Positions 44,881 to 54,713 of a DNA stretch of 64,000 bases are shown in pieces (positions within the stretch are counted from its first letter, which is position 1; each line of letters begins with the position of its first letter). The DNA is from Rhizobium sp. Root482 (GTDB lineage Bacteria; Pseudomonadota; Alphaproteobacteria; Rhizobiales; Rhizobiaceae). Made by a program: the position numbers and the translations under genes. The notes under the pieces are model-generated. The model ran no database searches. It was not told the DNA's origin and worked only from the letters and a program-made list of their open reading frames with translations. The stretch covers positions 277,360 through 341,359 of the forward strand of contig NZ_LMFA01000020.1 in NCBI RefSeq assembly GCF_001426565.1, read 5' to 3'.

Positions 44881-46065
44881 TCAGTGTCGGCGCGCGCGCG
44901 TAAAGCGTGCGAGCGCCAGCATCAGTCCGCCGGCGAGGAGGCCCCAGAAGGCGCCGGAAATACCGGCAAAGCCGACGCCCGAGGCCGTGACCAGGAAAGT
45001 GACCGCGGCCGCTTCCCGGCTGTCGGGTTCCTTGAAGGCGGCCATGGCCGAGCCGGCGAAAGCGCCGATCAGCGCAAGCCCCGCGACCGCCTCGATCAGG
45101 ATCGGCGGGGCCAGCCGGACGAAGGCGATGACGCTCGCCGCCAGAAGGCCGAACACCACGTAGCCGGCGCCGGCGACGACGGCTGCCCAGTAGCGTCGCG
45201 CCGGATCGCGGTGCGCATCTTCGCCGGCGCACATGGCAGCCGTGATGGCGGCGAGATTGACCGCATGTCCGCCGAACGGGGCGCTCAGGATAGAGAAGAC
45301 GCCGGTGGTGGCAAAGAGCGGGCCGGGCCGCGGCTCGTAGCCGTTGACCTTCAGCACGGCGATGCCCGGAATATTCTGCGATGCCATGGTGACGATGAAC
45401 AGCGGCAGCGCGATGCTGACGAGGCCGGCCGTGGTAAAGGCGGGGCTCACCCATTCTCCCTGAGGAACGAGCGTCGCCGAAAGACGCGCCACGGCATCGG
45501 CCGGCATGTCGATACCGAAGGCGAGCACGAGCGCGAAGGCGAGGAGGGCGGCGGGAACGGCAAACAGGCGGTTGACGCTGCCGACGATCGCCCAGGCGAG
45601 AACGATCGGCAGGCCGAGCAGCGGATCGAAGGCGACCGCCTTGACCGGTGCAAAGCACAGCCCGATCAGCACGCCCGCCAGCATCGCATTGGCCAGCGCC
45701 GCCGGGATCGCGGCCACCGCCCGCCCCAGCGGTTTCCAAAGGCCGGCCATCACGACCAGAACGCCGCAGACCAGAAAACTGCCGACAGCCGTGGCAAAGC
45801 CGCCCGCAACCGGCACCGAACTTGCCAGGAGGGCAGCACCCGGCGTCGACCAGGCGATGCTCACCGGCAGGCGGGTGGAAAGGCTGAGAACAATGGCGCA
45901 GAGCCCCATGGAAATGCAGAGCGCCATCAGGCCGGAGGCCGCCTGCGTCTCGGTCGCGCCGACGGCGGTCAATCCCTGCAGCACCACGGCGAAGGAACTG
46001 GCGAAACCGACAAAGGCGGTGAGCAGGCCCATGAAAAGGCTCTGGAGCGAAAAGTCCCGGAACAT
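44881..46065 (-). CDS. BenE family (benzoate/H+ symporter-like) transporter
   Basis: 394 residues with about 11-12 membrane helices (SLFMGLLTAFVGFASSFAVVLQGL; LANAMLAGVLIGLCFAPVKA; IALPLFIVTMASQNIPGIAVLKVNGY). The BenE signature regions ASQNIPG and FGGHAVNLAAITAAMCAG are present. It probably carries an aromatic or other organic acid with protons; no catabolic genes lie near, so benzoate itself is not supported. The start 46065 is preferred to 46134, but neither has a good ribosome site. Convergent with the MHYT gene (9 bases). Confidence 0.85.
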   Translation of the reverse strand: MFRDFSLQSLFMGLLTAFVGFASSFAVVLQGLTAVGATETQAASGLMALCISMGLCAIVLSLSTRLPVSIAWSTPGAALLASSVPVAGGFATAVGSFLVCGVLVVMAGLWKPLGRAVAAIPAALANAMLAGVLIGLCFAPVKAVAFDPLLGLPIVLAWAIVGSVNRLFAVPAALLAFALVLAFGIDMPADAVARLSATLVPQGEWVSPAFTTAGLVSIALPLFIVTMASQNIPGIAVLKVNGYEPRPGPLFATTGVFSILSAPFGGHAVNLAAITAAMCAGEDAHRDPARRYWAAVVAGAGYVVFGLLAASVIAFVRLAPPILIEAVAGLALIGAFAGSAMAAFKEPDSREAAAVTFLVTASGVGFAGISGAFWGLLAGGLMLALARFTRARRH

Positions 46066-46264
46066 CGAGCGGCAACCATGATGGGATGAAATGAGGGCGA
46101 GGAATCTGCCTATCACATCACGGTGCCCGCGCAAGCCCGGCCATTCTTAAACCGCCGTGGTTGCGCACAATCCGACCCATGACGATGCAGGACGCGCCAA
46201 GACGCGAAGGCGGCAAAGCAGTAGCCAGTAATCCGCGATCATCCCCGGGAAGCGGGCAGGACGA

Positions 46265-47197
46265 TCAATCGAATAGGCTGGAGACGGATTCTTCGAGGCT
46301 GGTGCGGTGGACGGCCTCGCCGATCAGGCTGGCTGTCGAGATGACGCGTATATTGTGGGCCGATTGCACCGCCGTCGTCGGCTGGATCGAATCCGTGATC
46401 ACCAGTTCCTTCAGCATGGAAGAGGTCACGCGGGCAACCGCGCCGCCCGACAGGACGCCGTGGGTGATATAGGCGGTGACGCTGGTCGCGCCGTTCTTGA
46501 GCAGCGCCTCGGCGGCGTTGCACAGCGTGCCGCCTGAATCGACGATGTCGTCGATCAACAGACAGTCCTTGCCGATGACCTCGCCGATGACGTTCATCAC
46601 TTCGGATTCGCCGGCGCGTTCGCGCCGTTTGTCGACGATCGCCAGCTGGCAGCCGAGGCGCTTGGCAAGCGCGCGGGCGCGCACCACGCCGCCGACGTCG
46701 GGCGAAACCACCATGACATTGCTGAGTTCGTAATGTTCCTTGACGTCGCGCGCCAGGATCGGGACGGCATAGAGATTGTCGGTCGGAATGTCGAAGAAGC
46801 CCTGGATCTGTCCGGCATGAAGGTCAAGCGTCATCACCCGGTCGGCGCCGGCCTCGGTGATCAGGTTGGCGACCAGCTTGGCGGAGATCGGCGTGCGCGG
46901 ACCGGGCTTCCGGTCCTGGCGGGCATAGCCGAAATAGGGGATGACGGCGGTGATGCGGCGGGCCGAGGAGCGACGCATGGCGTCGATCATGATCAGCAGT
47001 TCCATCAGGTGGTCATTGGTCGGGAAGGAGGTGGACTGGATGACGAAAACATCCTCGCCGCGCACGTTTTCCTGGATTTCCACGAAGATTTCCTGGTCGG
47101 CAAACCGTCTGACGGTCGCTTTGCCCAGGGGCAGGTTGAGATAATTGCAGATCGCTTCGGCGAGCAGCCGGTTCGAGTTGCCTGCGAAAACCTTCAT
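46265..47197 (-). CDS. prs: Ribose-phosphate pyrophosphokinase (PRPP synthase)
   Basis: 310 residues, class I. ATP-binding [25 protein letters not shown], ribose-5-phosphate/metal loop [20 protein letters not shown], flexible loop [16 protein letters not shown] loop [13 protein letters not shown]. Supplies PRPP for nucleotides, His and Trp, and for the apt reaction encoded at 34203. ATG 47197 begins the standard [14 protein letters not shown]. The frame is open to 47284. Confidence 0.98.
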   Translation of the reverse strand: MKVFAGNSNRLLAEAICNYLNLPLGKATVRRFADQEIFVEIQENVRGEDVFVIQSTSFPTNDHLMELLIMIDAMRRSSARRITAVIPYFGYARQDRKPGPRTPISAKLVANLITEAGADRVMTLDLHAGQIQGFFDIPTDNLYAVPILARDVKEHYELSNVMVVSPDVGGVVRARALAKRLGCQLAIVDKRRERAGESEVMNVIGEVIGKDCLLIDDIVDSGGTLCNAAEALLKNGATSVTAYITHGVLSGGAVARVTSSMLKELVITDSIQPTTAVQSAHNIRVISTASLIGEAVHRTSLEESVSSLFD

Positions 47198-47388
47198 CGA
47201 TGGTCCGCCTGTGCTGGCGCGGGTCGTTCCACGCAATTCCGTATACCGCCGGGCCCCGATCGCCCCGGCCAATGCGGGCTTCATAACGCCCTTGACTTCG
47301 AATGCAAGGGGATTGCCGCGTCGCAGCGCGGTTTATCCTAAAAACTTTTGCCTTGGCGTGGCGAGCCTACGACAGCGATAACGCAGAC

Positions 47389-47482
47389 CGCGCAAAACTG
47401 TGCGGCGGTTTTGCGATAACGACATGCGCAAAATCAAAGACCTAAAGCGCGGGAAACCTATCGGAAAGATCGCGATGCGCCT
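47389..47482. repeat. RIME-like palindromic intergenic repeat, copy 2
   Basis: About 94 bases alignable with 34759-34849. Shared blocks are GCGCAAAA, GCGGTTTTGCGA, AACGACATGCG, ATCGCGA and the run of short purine-rich spacers. The left arm of the first palindrome (GCATGTCG in copy 1) has decayed here. It lies between prs (upstream side) and the 3' end of the lipoprotein gene. Confidence 0.75.
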
Positions 47483-47489
47483 GAGGTCG

Positions 47490-48371
47490 TCAGCCGGCCT
47501 GCCCGGCGCGCCAGTCGAGATAGGCGCCGATGGTCTTCGTGGCGATCGTCTGCATGGTCTGCGCGGGCACCACCGACCAGAGATCGGCCGCACTTGCTTC
47601 GACCGTGTCCTGGCCCTGGATGCGGTGCAGCCGGTTGCCGGAGCCGTCGAGCACGTCCCAGACATAGACGATGGTGGTGCTGTCGCCGTCCTTCAGGGCC
47701 GAGAAATAGCCTTTCAGTATATGCTGGCTGCTCGGATCGGAGGCGCTCTTGATGGTGATGCCGTGCGCGCGGGCCTCAGCCCCCAATTGTTTCGAAAGCG
47801 GCGTCACGGCCTCTACCGGCGCGCCGATGATCGGCAGGAAGCGGATCGTGCTTGCCGCCGCCGCGGGAGCGAGGGCTGCCGCCTTTTGCGGTTCCTCGAC
47901 CGGAGCGTCCTCGTCGGCGAGCCTGATCGGGGCAGGGGAGCGCTCTTCCGCAGCCGCCTGTTCGCGCGGGGTGTCGTCGATCGGGTCGGCAAGCGGTGCG
48001 GCACGCGAGACCTGCCGTTCCTGCATCGGCATCTCGCCCTGCCGCAGGCGGCTGGCCTGCGCGCCGAGCGATCCGGCCGGGTCGGTATAGTCGGCGTCGC
48101 CCTGTACCATCAGCGTGCCGTCCGGCCCTTCGACGAAGCCTGCGGGCGGCGTCGTGGCGGCAAGCGGCGCGTTTTGGGCATAGGTCGAGGATGGCGGCTC
48201 GACATAGGCGGTCTGCTGTTCCATGGCGGCCAGATCGCGCTGGTTGACCGGCGGCGAATTGAAGGTGCCGCCGCCGACATCCACCTGCGGGGTCAGTGCA
48301 TCCATGCTGTTACAGCCGGCAAGGGCCGCCACATATCCAAGGCCTGCGAGAAGGGTGATCAGCGTGCGCAT
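47490..48371 (-). CDS. Putative lipoprotein, Pro/Ala/Glu-rich
   Basis: 293 residues. A lipoprotein signal ends in the lipobox AALAGC (Cys21 in the numbering from ATG 48371), so it should be processed by Lgt (encoded nearby) and LspA. A low-complexity region (about 25-170) leads to a compact C-terminal domain (AHGITIKSASDPSSQHILKGYFSALKDGDSTTIVYVWDVLDGSGNRLHRIQG...). I do not recognise the family. The C-terminal domain resembles domains of envelope-stress lipoproteins only in general character. It is followed on the same strand by prs. Confidence 0.75.
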   Translation of the reverse strand: MRTLITLLAGLGYVAALAGCNSMDALTPQVDVGGGTFNSPPVNQRDLAAMEQQTAYVEPPSSTYAQNAPLAATTPPAGFVEGPDGTLMVQGDADYTDPAGSLGAQASRLRQGEMPMQERQVSRAAPLADPIDDTPREQAAAEERSPAPIRLADEDAPVEEPQKAAALAPAAAASTIRFLPIIGAPVEAVTPLSKQLGAEARAHGITIKSASDPSSQHILKGYFSALKDGDSTTIVYVWDVLDGSGNRLHRIQGQDTVEASAADLWSVVPAQTMQTIATKTIGAYLDWRAGQAG

Positions 48372-48450
48372 CGTTCTACCGTCCGGTTGATCGGCGAAAC
48401 GGGCCGGAGCCCGTTCTGCCCGTCGATCCGGCAAGGATAGAGCAATTTTC

Positions 48451-49602
48451 CTAAGCAGAAATGAAGTCCAGCCCGTAGCGCGAAAGGGCCTTGGGCGCGC
48501 CCTCGGTGGTCAGATAGGTCTGGCCGAGCGTCATCGCCGTGCCGCTGTCGCTGTCCATGATGATCATGTGCACGAACAGCGACATGTCCGGCTCGATCTC
48601 CTGCGGATTGCCGATATGGAACATCTGGTGCTCCATCCAGGACGGCGAGAAGCGGGCGCCGAGCGAATAGCCGCAGGCATTCAGCCGGTGGCGGGCAAGG
48701 CCGCGCTCGTCCATGATCTTGGAATGGACGTCGAAGACCGTGCCGAACGTATTGCCGGGCCGCAGCACCATCTCGATCGCCTGGATCGTATCGCGGCAGG
48801 CGCTGTAGAGTTCGCGGTGGCGGTTCGTCGGTTCGCCGATCACCACGGTGCGCATCATCGCGGCGTGGTAATGGGCGCTGACACCGGCCCATTCCAGCGT
48901 CAGCTGGTCCTGCGCATCGAGCGTGCGCCGGCCGGCCTTGTAGCGGCACAAAAGCGCGTCGGCGCCGGAGCCGATGATGAACTCATTGGCCGGATAATCG
49001 CCGCCGCCGGCAAAGACCGCGCCTTGCATGGCGGCAAGGATCGCCGCCTCGCTGCCGCCGGCCTGGATCAGCGGCAGGGCCGCATCGAGCGCGTCGTCGG
49101 CAAGGCTCGCGGCCTTCTCGACATGAAGGATTTCCGCCGGGCTCTTGACCAGCCGCAACCGGCTGACCAGCAGCGAGGCGTCCACCAGTTCACCGAAGCT
49201 CGTCAACTGCTGGTCGAGCAGGCGGGCGATGCGGCCGGTCATGCCATGCGTGTCGTATTCGATGCCGATGCGTGCGCCGAGCAGGTCGAGATCGCTCAGC
49301 AGGTTTTTCAGGTCCATGGTCGGATCGGCATTGACGCGGTCGATCCAGACCTCGACCCGTTCGATATTCGACGTGTGCTTGGCCTGGCGCAGGTCGGCCG
49401 AGCGGGTGAGCAGCACCATGGAGCCATCGGCCTTCACCACCAGCGTCTGGAAGAAGCAGTAGCCGAACGTGTCGTAGCCGGTCAGCCAATACATGCTTTC
49501 CTGCGCAAACAGCAGCATGGCGGCAAGCTTTTCTTCCTTCATTTTGGCGGTCAGCCGGTCCAGCCGGCCTGCGAATTCGTCCTGCGTGAAATGCAGTGCC
49601 AT
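48451..49602 (-). CDS. M24 (creatinase/aminopeptidase-fold) protein lacking metal ligands
   Basis: 383 residues: creatinase N-terminal domain (FAGRLDRLTAKMKEEKLAAMLLFAQESMYWLTGYDTFGY) plus a pita-bread C-domain. The five M24 metal ligands (D, D, H, E, E) are all replaced: motif 1 reads LEWAGVSAHYHAAMMRT, the GHGIG motif reads GYSLG, the EP...IEP region reads EPDMSLFVHM, and the last Glu is absent (GQTYLTTEG). It therefore resembles metal-free relatives (creatinase, ectoine hydrolase DoeA) rather than true Xaa-Pro peptidases. Substrate unknown. ATG 49602 lies 1 base after the pgeF stop, so the two are co-translated. Confidence 0.88.
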   Translation of the reverse strand: MALHFTQDEFAGRLDRLTAKMKEEKLAAMLLFAQESMYWLTGYDTFGYCFFQTLVVKADGSMVLLTRSADLRQAKHTSNIERVEVWIDRVNADPTMDLKNLLSDLDLLGARIGIEYDTHGMTGRIARLLDQQLTSFGELVDASLLVSRLRLVKSPAEILHVEKAASLADDALDAALPLIQAGGSEAAILAAMQGAVFAGGGDYPANEFIIGSGADALLCRYKAGRRTLDAQDQLTLEWAGVSAHYHAAMMRTVVIGEPTNRHRELYSACRDTIQAIEMVLRPGNTFGTVFDVHSKIMDERGLARHRLNACGYSLGARFSPSWMEHQMFHIGNPQEIEPDMSLFVHMIIMDSDSGTAMTLGQTYLTTEGAPKALSRYGLDFISA

Positions 49603-49603
49603 G

Positions 49604-50398
49604 TCATGTCTCCCGAATCGATAGTGCGGAAATCTGCCGGCCGTAATCCGGCTCGCCGCGATGGGTGGTCCGGCGGTAGGAAAAGAAATTCTCCTCGTCC
49701 GCATAGGTGCAGAGATCGAGGTTCTCGGCCGCGACGCCGGCGTCCATAAGCCGCTTCAGCGTCAGCCCCGGCAGGTCGAACATCGCATGGCCGGGCTTGG
49801 GCGAGGGCGTGAAGAAGACCTTGTAGTCGGGATCCTTCTCCAGGAACCGCTCGACGAATTCCGCTCCGACCTCGTAGTTCCTTCGGCTGATCGATGGCCC
49901 GAGGCAGGCGGCGATGGTCTCGCGGCGGGCGCCGAGCGCGACCATCGCCTCGATGGTGCTTTCGAGGACGCCGCCAAGCGCGCCCTTCCAGCCGGCATGG
50001 GCAGCCCCGATCACGCCGGCCTGCGCGTCCGCGAACAGCACGGGGCCGCAATCGGCCGACAGCACGCCGATGACCAGCCCCGGCGTCGCCGTCACCAGCG
50101 CGTCGGCCTTTGCCCGCGTGCCGTCGTAGCCTTCATCGACGATGATCGCGTCCGGCGAATGGACCTGGTGCAGGGTTGCAAGCTTTTCCGGACCGGCTCC
50201 GAACCAAGCGCTGACGCGGGCGCGGTTCTCCTCGACATGGCCGCGCTCGTCGTTCGAGCCCAGCCCGACATTGAGGCCGCGATAGATGCCCTCGGACACG
50301 CCGCCCTTGCGGGTGAAATAGCCGTGCCTGATCGTCTTTCCGGCCCGCCGGGACAGGAGTGGGCTTTGAACGGGCAAGGGCAAGGCATCATCCTTCAT
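49604..50398 (-). CDS. pgeF: Peptidoglycan editing factor PgeF (laccase-domain/YfiH family)
   Basis: 264 residues with the zinc-site His-Cys-His pattern: TLHQVHSPDA, LSADCGPVLFAD, GAAHAGWKGALGGVLE. The family acts as a peptidoglycan quality-control amidase or purine nucleosidase. In-frame ATGs at 50398, 50431 and 50509 are possible; 50398 gives the usual length. It precedes the M24-fold gene by 1 base and follows the methyltransferase gene by 157 bases on the same strand. The run lgt-methyltransferase-pgeF-M24 is an operon-like set in rhizobia. Confidence 0.92.
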   Translation of the reverse strand: MKDDALPLPVQSPLLSRRAGKTIRHGYFTRKGGVSEGIYRGLNVGLGSNDERGHVEENRARVSAWFGAGPEKLATLHQVHSPDAIIVDEGYDGTRAKADALVTATPGLVIGVLSADCGPVLFADAQAGVIGAAHAGWKGALGGVLESTIEAMVALGARRETIAACLGPSISRRNYEVGAEFVERFLEKDPDYKVFFTPSPKPGHAMFDLPGLTLKRLMDAGVAAENLDLCTYADEENFFSYRRTTHRGEPDYGRQISALSIRET

Positions 50399-50555
50399 CG
50401 GTGGTTCTGCCCTTTCGGTGGAGTGCTGCATGATGGATTTTTCAGGCCTGTCAGTGTTGCGGCCCGGGTGATTTGGCCGGATGTTGGCCTTCGCGAAGGC
50501 TGCTGTCAATCCGCCGCAACGACCGCGAATGTCGCCGCCGCCACTTCACCTGGCC

Positions 50556-51650
50556 CTATTTCTGGAAGGGCGCAAGCGCCAGGCCGGGGCTGCTGACGAC
50601 CAGCACCTTGAACAATTCGCCCATCCGGCCGATGCCGGCGCCGGCCAGCCGCTCGGCGTCGGCGCGGATGTTTTCCTGGGTCCCGGCATCCTTGCCGCGA
50701 CCAAGGGCCGCGGCGCGTTCGGCAAGGCCGAGCGCCAGCAGGAAATCGCCCTGATAGGTCAGTCCGTTGACCTGCAGGCCCTCGGTGACCGCCCGCCTCG
50801 CGAGTTGCTCGAAATCGACATGGCTGGTGATATCGGCCTCGCCCGGATGCGCCAGCGGCGGGTCGAACTGATGGGCGCGCACGGCCTGCAACGTATCGCC
50901 GAAGCCGGTGACCATGTGGCCGTAGTCGATGATCACGGCGGTGCCGCCACCGGTACGGATGCGTTCGCTCAGCATGGCCATGATCGCGTCGCGGGCGGGT
51001 CCCGTTTCGAAGATGGTACCGAGCGCAACCGTTTCGGCGGAGGGCGGCAGAAGCGCCGGATCCAGGCCGGCGACACCGGCGGCGAAGGTCAGTTCGCCGT
51101 CGCCATCCAGTCCGACGAGCCTCTCGCGAAAACCTTGCGCCGTCTTGACGAACTGGCGGATGGGGATGGCGTCGAACAGTTCGTTGGCCGCCAGCAGCAG
51201 GAAGCCCTTAGGCAGCGTGTCGAAGCTTTCGTGCCAGGAGATCTTGAACTTGTGGGCCACCAGCGCCTGGCTCTGGACCTTCCGCAGCCTTTCGCTGGTT
51301 TCCACCAGATGGACACTCAAGACATCGTAGAGAGCCGGCGAAAGCTTGCCGATGACACGCAGGATATCGGCCATCATCGTGCCGCGGCCGGGGCCGATCT
51401 CGGCCAGAACCACGGGAGCGGGTTCGCCATGCCGCTGCCAGGCCTGGACGAGAAAGATGCCGATCATTTCGCCGAACAACTGGCTGATATCCGGCGCGGT
51501 GATGAAATCGCCGGAGGGACCGAAGGGTTCGCGGGTGCGGTAATAGCCATGTTGCGGATCGGCCAGGCAAAGCGAAAAATAATCGGTGACGCTGATCGGA
51601 CCGCCGGCGAGGATCAATGCCTTGATTTTTTCGGCAAGCGGCGTCGTCAT
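50556..51650 (-). CDS. SAM-dependent methyltransferase, MidA/NDUFAF7 family
   Basis: 364 residues. YYRTREPFGPSGDFITAPDISQLFGEMIGIFLVQAW, then the SAM motif VLAEIGPGRGTMMADILRV and LLAANELFDAIPIRQFV. This is the pattern of NDUFAF7, the arginine methyltransferase that matures complex I subunit NDUFS2 in mitochondria. Alphaproteobacteria carry the same enzyme next to lgt. A respiratory complex I assembly role is inferred from the family. ATG 51650 lies 10 bases after the lgt stop. Confidence 0.92.
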   Translation of the reverse strand: MTTPLAEKIKALILAGGPISVTDYFSLCLADPQHGYYRTREPFGPSGDFITAPDISQLFGEMIGIFLVQAWQRHGEPAPVVLAEIGPGRGTMMADILRVIGKLSPALYDVLSVHLVETSERLRKVQSQALVAHKFKISWHESFDTLPKGFLLLAANELFDAIPIRQFVKTAQGFRERLVGLDGDGELTFAAGVAGLDPALLPPSAETVALGTIFETGPARDAIMAMLSERIRTGGGTAVIIDYGHMVTGFGDTLQAVRAHQFDPPLAHPGEADITSHVDFEQLARRAVTEGLQVNGLTYQGDFLLALGLAERAAALGRGKDAGTQENIRADAERLAGAGIGRMGELFKVLVVSSPGLALAPFQK

Positions 51651-51660
51651 CGGCGCTCCT

Positions 51661-52503
51661 TCAACCGGCAGCGCTTGCGCGGCGGGCCCGCAGGATGGCC
51701 CAAAGCCCGATAAAGACCATCGGCAGCGACAGGAGCATGCCCATGGTCAGCCAGCCGCCGGCAAGATAGCCGATCTGGGCATCCGGCTCGCGGAAGAACT
51801 CGACGAAGATGCGGGCCAAGCCGTAACCGGCAACGAAGACGCCGCAGACCAGCCCCGGCGTCTTCAGCGCATGTCGGCGAGAGATCATCACGGCAAGGAC
51901 GACGAGCAGGACGATGCCCTCGAGGCCGGCCTCGTAGAGCTGGCTCGGATGGCGCCCGAAGGGGCCGCCGGTCGGAAACACGACGGCCCAGGGCTGCGAT
52001 GACAGGCGCCCCCAGAGTTCGCCGTTGACGAAATTGGCGACGCGGCCGAAAAACAGGCCGATCGGCACCACCGCCGCGACGATGTCGAAAAGGCTCCAGA
52101 TGGCGATGCCGTTGCGCCGGGCAAAGATCAGCATGGCGATCATGGTGCCGATCAGGCCGCCATGGAAGGACATGCCGCCATTCCAGATTTCCAGCGCGCG
52201 CAGCGGGTTCTGCAGCACGCTGGCGAGATCGTAGAACAGGATATAGCCGATACGCCCGCCGCCGACGATGCCGGCCGCAACCCAGAGCAGGAAGTCGTCG
52301 ATCTGCGTTTCGCTTGCCGGGCTTGCGCCATTGCGCCACAGCGAGGGATTGGCCACCAGCCGGCGGGCATAGCGCCAGCCGAGGAGGATGCCCGCCACAT
52401 AGGCCAGCCCGTACCAATGGATCTGCAACGGGCCAATGGATAGTAGGACCGGATCGATTTCCGGAAAGGGCATGATCGAGAACAGCGTCGTTATTGTTTC
52501 CAA
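51661..52503 (-). CDS. lgt: Prolipoprotein diacylglyceryl transferase
   Basis: 280 residues, seven membrane helices. The essential motifs are [24 protein letters not shown] (HGGL region [12 protein letters not shown]), and the Lgt signature [14 protein letters not shown]. It transfers diacylglycerol from phosphatidylglycerol to the lipobox Cys of prolipoproteins at the inner membrane. First gene of the minus-strand set with the MidA-type methyltransferase and pgeF. The putative lipoprotein at 47490 is a likely client. Confidence 0.97.
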   Translation of the reverse strand: METITTLFSIMPFPEIDPVLLSIGPLQIHWYGLAYVAGILLGWRYARRLVANPSLWRNGASPASETQIDDFLLWVAAGIVGGGRIGYILFYDLASVLQNPLRALEIWNGGMSFHGGLIGTMIAMLIFARRNGIAIWSLFDIVAAVVPIGLFFGRVANFVNGELWGRLSSQPWAVVFPTGGPFGRHPSQLYEAGLEGIVLLVVLAVMISRRHALKTPGLVCGVFVAGYGLARIFVEFFREPDAQIGYLAGGWLTMGMLLSLPMVFIGLWAILRARRASAAG

Positions 52504-52687
52504 GGTCTTGGTTCATTTCCTGCTGTTGTTTGGCGGAACATGGCCTTACCGCCGGGCCCGGTCAAGGCGCGGGCGGGGCCGGAAAGCCGGTCATCACCGG
52601 TATTTTTTCTTGCATCGGCCCCCATGTCCCCCTACCTCCTTTGCAGGATCCGGCAACGGACAGGCGACGAGAGATCGGAGACGAGAG

Positions 52688-52948
52688 ATGAGCACGGGCG
52701 CAAACCGCATATTGGACGATTTTGCCAAGTTGATGACGGATGCCGCGGGCGCGGCGCAGGGCGTGCGGCGGGAAATGGAGACCGCCTTTCGTGCGCAGGG
52801 CGAGCGGCTGCTGAATTCCATGGACATCGTCAAGCGCGAGGAATTCGAAGCCGTGCGCGAAATGGCGCTCAAGGCGCGCGAGGAAAATGACGTGCTTCTG
52901 GCGAGGATAGCGGCGCTCGAAGCGCGCCTGCCGGAAGCCTCCAACTGA
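52688..52948 (+). CDS. ubiK: UbiK/BMFP-family accessory factor
   Basis: 86 residues, all helix: NRILDDFAKLMTDAAGAAQGVRREMETAFRAQGERLLNSMDIVKREEFEAVREMALKAREENDVLLARIAALEARL. This is the YqiC/BMFP pattern with a C-terminal coiled coil; UbiK supports ubiquinone biosynthesis. The frame is open to 52436, but ATG 52688 has GAGA-type purines at 52681-52686 and yields the family start. Single gene, divergent from lgt. Confidence 0.9.
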   Translation: MSTGANRILDDFAKLMTDAAGAAQGVRREMETAFRAQGERLLNSMDIVKREEFEAVREMALKAREENDVLLARIAALEARLPEASN

Positions 52949-53377
52949 CATCGAACTCCCGTTCGACCGGGCGGCGGGGTTGCCTTGCCGCCCGTCGGCC
53001 TTGTTGCGCTCGGGGCGACGGTCGATTTTAGCCGCGCGGTCCCTCAACAACAATTTTCATAAATTTTTTACCCTGTGGACACTGTCAAAAAATGCTTACG
53101 GCAGAGTCGTTTAAGAACCCGCGCTGAATCATTTTCAGAGAGCCTATCCACAGCCTGCCGGGCGAATTTCAGCGCAGGGGGCTTTCATGCGGACTCCCGC
53201 ATTATACACTGATTTTAAATGATGATTCGAAACGGGTCACGCAAGCTCCGGGCAGGGTAGACAAGCCAGGATGGTCGTGTTTCCGCAAGCATAGTGTTCG
53301 TTTCCGGCGTTTGAGTTTGCAGTTGTCGCGTAAGCGCGATGACGCATGCCTGTGTGCCGGGACTTTTGGGGTGATGC
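52949..53377. other. Long AT-rich intergenic region between ubiK and ybjN
   Basis: 429 bases. A GC-rich hairpin (52968-52975 with 52987-52994) follows ubiK without a T-run and may be its terminator. Then comes an unusually AT-rich patch (53045-53100) with a run of six Ts and one of six As. Two DnaA-box-like words lie at 53074-53081 and 53144-53152. No promoter for the ybjN gene can be fixed with confidence. No convincing ORF or RNA gene was seen. Confidence 0.5.
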
Positions 53378-53878
53378 ATGAGCCTGATGGAACTGGAACT
53401 TGAGCGCCAATCGAACCCGGTCGACATGATCGAGTTCGTCGCCGCCAACAATGATTGGTGCTTCGAGCGCTCGGGCGAAGACGAGATCGCCATGACCGTC
53501 GAGGGCAAATGGACGGACTATCACGTCTCCTTCTCCTGGATGGAGGAATTCGAGGCGCTGCATCTTGCCTGCGCCTTCGACATCAAGGTCCCCGAAAGCC
53601 GCGTCAACGAGGTGATCCGGCTGCTCTCCCATATCAACGGACAGGTGCTGATGGGTCATTTCGACCTGTGGCGCCAGGAAGACGTCGTGATCTTCCGTCA
53701 GTCGCTGCTTCTGGCCGGCGGCGCCGAGCCCACGAACCAGCAGGTCGAAGTGCTGCTTTCCAGCGCGCTGGAAGCCTGTGAGACCTATTTCCAGGCCTTC
53801 CAGTTCGTCGTCTGGTCCGGTGTCGACGCGCAGAGCGCCGTCGAGGCGGTCATGTTCGAAACCGTCGGAGAGGCGTGA
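53378..53878 (+). CDS. YbjN domain protein
   Basis: 166 residues with the YbjN/TY-chaperone-like fold: NPVDMIEFVAANNDWCFERSGEDEIAMTVEGKWTDYHVSFSWMEEFEALHLACAFDIKVPE... then INGQVLMGHFDLW. YbjN domains occur in sensors and type III chaperone-like proteins; function here unknown. It is followed directly by proC, whose upstream GTG overlaps this stop. The ybjN-proC-csaA order is, as I recall, conserved in rhizobia. Confidence 0.88.
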   Translation: MSLMELELERQSNPVDMIEFVAANNDWCFERSGEDEIAMTVEGKWTDYHVSFSWMEEFEALHLACAFDIKVPESRVNEVIRLLSHINGQVLMGHFDLWRQEDVVIFRQSLLLAGGAEPTNQQVEVLLSSALEACETYFQAFQFVVWSGVDAQSAVEAVMFETVGEA

Positions 53879-53880
53879 TC

Positions 53881-54699
53881 ATGGCGGTGGCTGCGGCAGG
53901 ACCGATCGTTCTCATCGGCGCGGGCAATATGGGCGGGGCAATGCTCGCCGGTTGGTTGAAGAGCGGCATTGCCGGCGAGACCATCCTCGTCATCGATCCA
54001 GGTCCGCCTCCGGCCATGGCCAGGCTGATCGCCGACAACGGCGTCCGCCACGAAACCACGGCGCCTGAAGGCGTCAAGGCCGGGGTCCTGTTTCTCGCCG
54101 TCAAGCCGCAGATGATGGCGAAGGTGCTGCCTTCCTTGAAAGCGCTTGTCGGGCCGCAGACCGTCGTTGTCTCCGTTGCTGCCGGCACCACGCTTGGCAC
54201 CATGCGGTCGCATCTCGGCGAATGCGCCATGGTGCGCGCCATGCCGAATACGCCGGCGATGATCGGTCGTGGCATCACCGGCGCCTTTGCCAATGACAGT
54301 GTCTCGAAGGCGGCGCGCGATCTCGTCCACGATCTCCTGAAAGTGTCGGGCCCGGTCGAATGGGTCGAGACCGAAGCGGATATAGATGCGGTCACGGCCG
54401 TTTCCGGCAGCGGCCCGGCCTATGTCTTCTATCTCGTCGAGTGCATGGCGGAGGCCGGTCGCAAGGCCGGACTTCAGGCGGACCTCGCCATGCGGCTCGC
54501 ACGAGAAACCGTCGCGGGGGCTGGTGAACTCTTGCACCAGTCCCCCGATGACGCCGCCAAGCTGCGCCAGAACGTGACCTCTCCGGGCGGCACCACGGCC
54601 GCGGCCCTTTCCTTCCTCATGGCGGATGATGGCATGCAGCCGCTGTTCGACAAGGCCATCGCGGCTGCCCGAAAGCGGGCCGAAGAGCTGGCCGGCTGA
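53881..54699 (+). CDS. proC: Pyrroline-5-carboxylate reductase
   Basis: 272 residues. N-terminal Rossmann motif [18 protein letters not shown], then [22 protein letters not shown], and the C-terminal dimer/substrate motif [17 protein letters not shown] with [12 protein letters not shown]. Last step of proline synthesis. GTG 53875 overlaps the YbjN stop, but GGAGAGG at 53866-53872 is best spaced for ATG 53881, so the latter is preferred. Followed by csaA after 14 bases. Confidence 0.97.
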   Translation: MAVAAAGPIVLIGAGNMGGAMLAGWLKSGIAGETILVIDPGPPPAMARLIADNGVRHETTAPEGVKAGVLFLAVKPQMMAKVLPSLKALVGPQTVVVSVAAGTTLGTMRSHLGECAMVRAMPNTPAMIGRGITGAFANDSVSKAARDLVHDLLKVSGPVEWVETEADIDAVTAVSGSGPAYVFYLVECMAEAGRKAGLQADLAMRLARETVAGAGELLHQSPDDAAKLRQNVTSPGGTTAAALSFLMADDGMQPLFDKAIAAARKRAEELAG

Positions 54700-54713
54700 A
54701 CGGGGTTTTCATA

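Noticed and set aside
53074..53152. Two DnaA-box-like words in an AT-rich patch as a replication origin
   Set aside because: Only two imperfect boxes, and the neighbouring genes (ubiK, ybjN, proC) are not those known beside rhizobial chromosomal origins (hemE region) or repABC origins.
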